Shown: positions 57,365 to 64,000 of the stretch, in pieces
How the letters are laid out: every line of letters starts with the position of its first letter
Position numbering within the stretch: the first letter of the stretch is position 1
Assembly: GCA_026874595.1 (NCBI GenBank)
Contig: CM049317.1
Location: 60,734,618 to 60,798,617 of the forward strand
DNA length: 64,000 nt
From: Sipunculus nudus
Lineage: Eukaryota > Annelida > Sipuncula > Golfingiida > Sipunculidae
Direction of reading: 5' to 3'
Translations under genes and position numbers: made by a program
The notes under the pieces: generated by a model
Seen by the model: only the letters and a program-made list of their open reading frames with translations
The model's database searches: none
Told to the model about the DNA's origin: nothing

Positions 57365-58916
57365 AACTAGACATTTCTTGGCACCGCAGGTGCCAGAGTA
57401 TCCCCAGACATAGTAGCCCCCCCCCCCCCCTTTAAGAACAGGCCCCCATTTTTAGCAGCATATACTGACACTTGGCATATTTATTGTTTCTTCCATCTAT
57501 CAATCCACAATCTTGTTGAAGATGTTGGTCCTGTGACCTTGATCTTTTTAAAGATGTGTCCTGTGACCTTGACCTCAAAACCAATTCGGGTCTTGCTTTT
57601 CCAATGGGACATATACAAGTCAAGTTTGAAATCTATACATCAATAAAGCAGGAATTATCATCCAGAAACTAATTTTTGGACAGATGGCTCCTGTAACCTT
57701 AACCTTTGACCTTGTGACCTTAAATTTATAAGGGTTCTTCCTCTCTTGGTAGGTAAACTATATGTGCAAGATGAAAGATCTGACACGAAATGTTTGGCTG
57801 AAAATGCATCCACATCTTTTTAAAGATGTGTCCTGTGACCTTGACCTTTGACCTCATGACCCCAAAATCAATTTGGGTCTTGCTTTTCCAATGGAACATA
57901 TACAAGTCAAGTTTGAAATCCATACATCAATAAAAGAAGGAATTATCATCCAGAAACTAATTTTTTGACAGATGGCTCCTGTGACCTTCACCCTTGACCT
58001 TGTGACCTCAAAACTGATAGGGGTCTAGCACTCTTGGCAGGTGAACTATATGTGCAAGATGAAAGATCTGAGATGAATTGTTTGGCTGAAAATGCATCCA
58101 CTATCTTTTTAAAGAGGTTTCTTGTGACCTTGACCTTTGACCTCATGACCCCAAAATCAATTCTGGTCTTGCTTTTCCAATGGGTCAAATACAAGTCAAG
58201 TTTGAAATCCATACATCAATAAAAGAAGGAATTATCATCCAGAAACTAATTTTGACAGATGGCTCCTGTGACCTTCACCCTTGACCTTGTGACCTCAAAA
58301 TTGATAGGGGTCTAGCACTCTTGGCAGGTGAACTATATGTGCAAGATGAAAGATCTGAGATGAATTGTTTGGCTGAAAATGCACCCACAATCTTTTTAAA
58401 GATTTGTCCTGTGACCTTGACCTTTGACCTCATGACCCCAAAATCAATTCGGGTCTTGCTCTTCCAATGGGTCAAATACAAGTCAAGTTTAAAATCCATA
58501 CATCAATAAAAGAAGGAATTATCATCCAGAAACTAATTTTTGACAGATGGCTCCTGTGACCTTCACCCTTGACCTTGTGACCTCAAAATTGATAGGGTTC
58601 TTCCCCTATTGGCAGATGAACTCTATGTGCAAGATGAAAGGTCTGAGATGAAATGTTTGGCTGAAAATGCATCCACAATCTTTTTAAAGATTTGTCCTGT
58701 GACCTTGACCTTTGACCTCATGACCCCAAAATCTATTGGAATCTTGCTTTTTCAATGGGACATATATAAGTCAAGTTTGAAATCAATACATCAATAAAAG
58801 CAGGAATTATCATCCAGAAACTAACTTTTGGACAGATAGCTCCTGTGGCCTTGACCTTTGGCCTTGTGACCCCAAAATTGATATGGGTCATCCACTATTG
58901 GCAAGTGAGCTATATA
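57365..58916 (+). mobile_element. HINE/pearl-like element E, left part
   Basis: It starts AACTAGACATTTCTT, then hairpin GGCACC-GCA-GGTGCC (57380-57394), then arm GTATCCCCAGA (57398-57408) and a C-run (57418-57430), as in element C. The core is about five units with a 287-bp period (57520-58900), each with CCTGTGACCTTGACC, GACCTCATGACCCC and TCATCCAGAAACTAA. The unit is broken at 58916 by the foldback and resumes at 63547. The 57-74-codon frames over it repeat every 287 bp and are artefacts. Confidence 0.75.
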
Positions 58917-60013
58917 GGCCATGGGCTAGTTGGGGTCATAGTGCACCCCCCTTGTGATTTACTTTAATAGGTATTTTCATGTAGCCCTAGGTCTAACAAT
59001 TCAGAAAATTAATGTTGCCACAAAAAAGACTGGGATGGAAGATACCTCCCATGGATTTTTTAACCACGCCTACTTTTAAAGCTGGAGGCAGATAATTAGG
59101 GGTATGGAAAATCCAAACAACCCTAACTTTGCAACTCTTGACCAAAATATTTCAAATGACCACTTAAAATGTTCGCCTTGTCAAGATCTACCAGTTCATG
59201 CAAATGACATGCAAATTTATTTTGTGAAAAGGTCACTAGAGGTCAAAAGGTCACAAACTTTGACCTTTCCCTATAATTTCTAGTATTATCAGGGTAAATT
59301 TATCGCCAAGACCATATAAAGTTGTTTTTAATTGAAAATTAATTAAAATGAAGGTTTACATGTGCTTTGTAATACCAGGAGTCAAAACGTTTGAAAAGAA
59401 GTAGTGATTTCCCTGCGGTGAGCGAGATATTTCTGCACTTTTACATACTTTTTGTATGTATTGCTGAATGTGCCAAATAGGAGTAAGGCAAAATCTAACA
59501 ATGGTACTTTGAAATCTTTCATTGAATCTTTGCAAATGACCATAAAAGATTATATTTGTGTGTTCTATAAAATGAAACATAAATTATGCATATATTTTCA
59601 TCGAAGCGTTTGTTGGAGTCAAAAGTAAACAAAGGTTGACCTCACCAACACCATAGCTGTTTGTTACACAGATTAGTTATGAAGCCTGCCACGAAATTTT
59701 AATATTGAAACAAATGTATGTTACTTTCTTTCTTTCAATTAACACATTTCCTGTTAACATTCATCCTAATTTTTACCAGTTTGTATCTTATTTTATGACA
59801 GTTACATATGTTCTTAGATAGTTGTCACTGGTTCATTGATCTCTGTTAACAACAAATCCCTAATTTTAATTTGACTAGTAACAGCCAATGTATTATTTGT
59901 TGCATAAATACATGTACCCTTATATCACATATATCAATTTCTATTACTAGTGGAAAATATATTAGTTATTATAATTAATATAATAATTAATAATTAATTC
60001 TCTCAATAAATAG

Positions 60014-61045
60014 AGGACCTGGTTTTGTGACACAAAAAAGATATATGTCTCCCCTCACTACGGGCCTCACTTTCCCAAATTTGAGGGAAAAATGGACCCC
60101 TTCAAAAGTTTGGTGTTAACTTAAATCCTGCATTTCTAAAGATTTAACCTTGTATGATGATGATCAAGGTGACCAAGTTATGATCTGATCTGAGATTTTA
60201 TTTTTTATTCTGGTTGATTTAACCTTGAAGATTCAGTTCAAGGTCACCAGTTATCAAGCTCCTCAAGAAACTCTATTAATAAATAGTGTTTCAAATTTGA
60301 GGGAAAATATGTGATACTTCAAAAGGTATCGGATTCACAATTTTTTTTATTTCATCCAATATAACCTTGATGATGAAGGTCAAGGTCACCAGATTTTTAA
60401 CTGGTCCGAGATACAGGTAGAGACATTTCACAAGTTGAATTTCATGAAAATATATCAAGTGATTAAAAAGTTATAGCGTTCAAAATAATTTCTGTTCTTG
60501 CTGATTTGACCTTGAATATCCAGATCAAGGTCATCAGTGATCGAGCTATTCAAGGGACTTAATTAAATCACTGGTGTTTCAAATTTGAGGAAAAAATATG
60601 CGCTTCTTCTAAAGTTATCGGGTTCACAAATAATTCTATTTCAGCCTATTTGACCATGATGTTGAAGGTCAAGGTCACCAGTTTTCGAACTTGTCCGAGA
60701 TTTTGGCAGAGACATTCCACAAGTCAAATTCCATGAAAATATATTGGGTGGTTCAAAAGTAATAATGTTCACAAATACTTTCTATTCTGTTTGATTTGAC
60801 CTTGAAGATCCAGGCCAAGGTCACCAGGTTTCAAACTCTTTAAGGAACTTGATTTAAACAATAAGTGTTTCAAATTTTAGGAAAAAAATATACAATACTT
60901 CAAAATTATGGGGGATAATGAAGGATAAGGTCACCGGTTTTTGAACTCCTCCGAGATTTTGGTAGAAACAATTTAAATTTTGAATTTCAAGAAAAAATTA
61001 TTGAGTCGTTTAAATGTTATCGCATTCACAAAATATGACACAGAC
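60014..61045 (+). repeat. tandem-repeat block inserted in the left half of the foldback
   Basis: About three units of roughly 290 bp, marked by GTGTTTCAAATTTGAGG near 60287, 60579 and 60864. Each has a 'TGAAGGTCAAGGTCACCAG', 'CTTGTCCGAGATTTTGG' and 'ATTTCATGAAAATATAT' phrase. It has no counterpart on the right side of the palindrome, which explains why the outer and inner symmetry centres differ by about 450-500 bp. Confidence 0.7.
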
Positions 61046-61229
61046 AATGACGATAGTATGATAATTGTGATAATTGATTAAAATTGCAATTTTAGAAATA
61101 AAGCAATCTTTATATTTATGGCCCAGGGAATAAGCTCACCAAAGTGTGACTCCTGGGATAATTAATCTTATGCTGATAGCAGAACGTTCTTAAGAGGGGA
61201 TGTGTTACAGGTTCACATAAAGCTTGCTT

Positions 61230-61310
61230 TTCTAGCGAAGCGATTGGAACGCCGGGCATGTGCCCCACCGACATGGGTTAGAATCCCGGATCGGTCCAGA
61301 ATTTTCCCCT
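61230..61310 (+). repeat. tRNA-like segment, possible SINE head
   Basis: TAGCGAAGCGATTGGAACG (61233-61251) resembles an A box and GGGTTAGAATCCC (61275-61287) a B box (one mismatch to GGTTCGAATCC). Spacing fits a tRNA. No cloverleaf could be checked here, and the acceptor stem is not evident, so a SINE head is more likely than a tRNA gene. Confidence 0.4.
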
Positions 61311-61379
61311 AAAAAATTGTCTTCGTAACAGTATTCGAGCAACTGCATAGTCCATTGAAAAATACAGAAACACTGCCTG

Positions 61380-61976
61380 TGGGGTTGCCAGTCAGTCAGG
61401 CTACCATGGATAGTCAGTAGATAGTCAGAAGGGACAGTCAGATAAACCTACACAGATTTTTCAGGCAGTCACTGATATCTGATTTGATTTTGACTAGCTC
61501 TGGTGGCAAACAATTTCCACCACCTGGCTATGACTCTAGTTGTTCATCTGTCATGGTCTTTCTGACTGACCTGCTCTCTAAAGGCCAGCCTGTATTTTAT
61601 TATTTATCTGGTGTGTTGTCTCCTAGACGATTAGTTAGCTAGTTCTCTGGAAGGATATATACCTGATAGTCAGACTGATGACTAAAGCTCTGGCTCTAGC
61701 ATGCATGTATCGTTGAACAAAGGGGACACCGTCTTGTGGATTACCAGTCTGGTAGTCAGAAAATAACTGACCACCTGTCGACCAGAAACATTGGTATAAA
61801 GACAGCTGGACAACCAGAGTGTTAGCTAATTTATCAAACAGACTGAAAACCGCTAGACCTATAGTCATCAACCTGACTATCAGGCAAATATCCTCCCAGA
61901 GATATAGCTGGTCTGACTGTCATATCTGACTATCTACTGACTATGTGTGATAATCTGACTTACTACCAATCCAAAT
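61380..61976. repeat. AGTCAG/CTGACT-rich centre of the foldback
   Basis: AGTCAG is frequent in the left part and CTGACT in the right part, giving a mirrored distribution. Besides the outer pair (61395-61442 with 61914-61960), the phrase GGAAGGATATATACCTGATA (about 61651) is inverted at 61850-61905, with a different centre. Confidence 0.65.
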
Positions 61977-63546
61977 GGCAGTGTTTCTGTATTTTTATGG
62001 ACTATTCAGTTTTTCGATTACTAAAAACACAAACTGTCTGTCAGTCAGACATTTAGTCAGAGAGATAGACATTAACTTAAACAGAAAGTATGATGTACCA
62101 CAGGAGAGAGAGTCATTTGATCAGAGTCAAAATGAGAAACAGGTGTACCGGTTAGATAGTAAGCCAGCCTGTTAGAGAGTTTTTTCGTTCAAGATGATAG
62201 TCAATAGACATGACATGCGAACGAATAGACTTACAGACAGTCATAAGTAAAAAAATGACTGACAGAGGTCCATATATAAAATAAAATAGACTACCAAAGT
62301 CGCCAAAATGCACGGAGGCAGGCCATTAATGTATCAGTATAAAAAAATGGCTTCATTAATAAAACTGCAATCTTTAATCAATTATCACAATTATTATACT
62401 TTGACAAACTCAGTAATATATCCAGGTGAGATATAATATTAATCATATGTAATTAATTAGAGAATTAATTATCAATTATAATATGAATTATAATAACTAA
62501 TATATTTTCCACTAGTAATAGAAATTGATATATGTGATATAAGGGTACATGTATTTATGCAACAAATAATACATTGGCTGTTACTAGTCAAATTAAAATT
62601 AGGGATTTGTTGTTAACAGAGATCAATGAACCAGTGACAACTATCTAAGAACATATGTAACTGTCATAAAATAAGATACAAACTGGTAAAAATTAGGATG
62701 AATGTTAACAGGAAATGTGTTAATTGAAAGAAAGAAAGTAACATACATTTGTTTCAATATTAAAATTTCGTGGCAGGCTTCATAACTAATCTGTGTAACA
62801 AACAGCTATGGTGTTGGTGAGGTCAACCTTTGTTTACTTTTGACTCCAACAAACGCTTCGATAAAATATTTGCATAATTTATGTTTTATTTTATAGTAAC
62901 ACACAAATATAACCTTTTGTGGTCATTTGCACAGATTCAATGAAAGATTTCAAAGTACCATTGTTAGATTTTGCCTAACTACTATTCGACACATCCAGCA
63001 ATACGTACAAGAAGTATGTAAAAGTGCACAAATATATCTTACAAACAGCGGGGTAATCACTACTTCTTTTCAAACTTTTTGACTCCAAGTATTAAAAAGC
63101 ACATGTTAACCTTCATTTAATTTATCATTAATAAAGAAAAAACTTTATATGGTCTTGGCGATAAATAAACCCTGATAATGCGAGAAATTATAGGTAAAGG
63201 TCAAAGTTTGTGACCTTTTGACCTCTAGTGACCTTTCACAAAATAAATTTGCATATCATTTGCATGAACTGGTAGATCTTGACAAGGAAAACATTTTAAG
63301 TAGTCATTTGAAATATTTTGGTCAAGAGTTGCAAAGTTAGGGTTGTTTGGATTTTCCATACCCCTAATTATCTGCCTCCAGCTGTAAAAGTAGGCGTGGT
63401 TAAAAAGTCCATGGGAGGTATCTTCCATCCCAGTTTTTTTTGTGGCAACATCAATTTTCTGAATTGTTAGACCTAGGGCTACATGAAAATACCTATTAAA
63501 GTAAATCACAAGGGGGGTGCACTATGACCCCCACTAGCCCATGGCC

Positions 63547-64000
63547 TAATATATTCAAGATGGAAGCCCTGGGATGAAAGTTTGGCTTAAAATGCATCCA
63601 CAGTATCTTTTAAGATGCCAGTCCAGTGACCTTGACCTTTGACCTCATGACCCTAGAACCTATAGGGTTCTTACTTTAGTAGTGGGCCATACATAAGTCA
63701 TGTTTGAAATCCATATGGCTATCAACACTGGAGATATCATAAGAGGTGTGTGATTTTCACCATATATGGCAATATTCAAGGTCAAGGCCACTCTCATAGG
63801 AAAGGTCATGACCCCAATTTTAATAAACATCATCCCATAACCCATACATATGTATATGCATAATATGGAAGAAATCTGTCCATTAGTTTTTTACTTATAA
63901 TGCTCACAGTACTGTAAGGTGGAAATTTTGGGGGTATTAAACGGCACAAAAACAAGTTAAGAATAATAGGTGGCGCCACCAGTTTCTGGAACATGACAAC
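63547..64000 (+). mobile_element. HINE/pearl-like element E, right part (runs off the window)
   Basis: It resumes the 287-bp unit (TTCAAGATGG..., TTGACCTTTGACCTCATGAC), then from about 63750 changes to the unit type of element C (ATATGGCAATATTCAAGG, GTCCATTAGTTTTTTACTTA, GGTGGCGCCACC at 63969-63980). The 3' hairpin would lie beyond 64000. Confidence 0.7.

Larger units (their letters stand above)
58917..63546. mobile_element. 4.63 kb foldback element with 1.09 kb inverted arms
   Basis: The left arm (58917-60005) and right arm (62457-63546) are inverted copies. The outermost 14 bp, GGCCATGGGCTAGT and its complement, are nearly perfect, and by eye the first 190 bp differ at roughly five positions. 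The interior adds further inverted pairs (61057-61104 with 62349-62400; 61332-61377 with 61977-62022; 61395-61442 with 61914-61960). The left side also contains an inserted tandem-repeat element. Flanks are AT-only (TATATA / TAATATA), so the target duplication is short or unresolved. No transposase frame is present. Confidence 0.88.

Noticed and set aside
57726-58797. Six similar 62-74-codon frames on both strands
   Set aside because: They recur every 287 bp because they lie in a tandem repeat. Their similarity is not evidence of a gene family.
61975-62175. 66-codon plus frame in the foldback
   Set aside because: It begins inside an inverted repeat and shows no domain or partner frame, so it is not a transposase.

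Overview
The window is AT-rich animal DNA, most likely from a bivalve mollusc. That assignment is inference. It rests on GT-AG introns in a conserved gene, the very high density of small repeats, and tandem-repeat-cored elements that resemble the 'pearl'/HINE (non-autonomous Helentron) elements described in bivalves. Nothing looks bacterial, and I see no rRNA gene, functional tRNA gene or CRISPR array.

One gene can be rebuilt completely. It lies on the minus strand from 37315 down to 28798 and has six coding exons, all with GT-AG introns and consistent phases. Together they encode a 321-residue NADP(H)-type short-chain dehydrogenase/reductase of the RDH11-14/DHRSX type. A TATA-like box lies about 90 bp upstream of the start codon. 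The introns carry much of the local repeat load: a minisatellite starting at the intron 1 donor, a 5'-truncated non-LTR retrotransposon inside that minisatellite, an L2/CR1-like LINE tail and a TTAA-flanked MITE in intron 2, and a MITE-within-MITE in intron 4.

Left of the gene (1-28 kb) there is no confident gene. This part holds a tRNA-derived SINE, PIF/Harbinger-like and pogo-like MITEs, small palindromic elements, TA/GA microsatellites, and a GC-rich frameshifted C2H2 zinc-finger relic (7.4-8.6 kb, minus). It also has two families of longer repeats that end in a GACGGACAGACGG-type microsatellite plus a 3' hairpin (14.5-15.2 and 19.8-21.2 kb), and a pearl-like array with another element nested in it (16.9-18.6 kb).

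Right of the gene (38-64 kb) is almost entirely repeats. There are several elements that begin AACTAGA or AACTAGG (39.5, 43.4, 44.6 and 57.4 kb) with tandem-repeat cores, a long GGTGGCGCCACC-bearing tandem array (47.9-49.2 kb) and a 1.8 kb Harbinger-like element with TTA target duplications (51.4-53.2 kb). At 58.9-63.5 kb there is a 4.63 kb foldback with 1.09 kb inverted arms and further inverted repeats inside. It sits in the tandem-repeat core of another element.

The most unusual features are the shared end architecture of the AACTAG elements (a 5' hairpin plus an arm complementary to the 3' terminal hairpin), the foldback, a 12-bp palindrome recurring across unrelated repeats, and a Thr-Cys pair where the dehydrogenase should have its catalytic serine.
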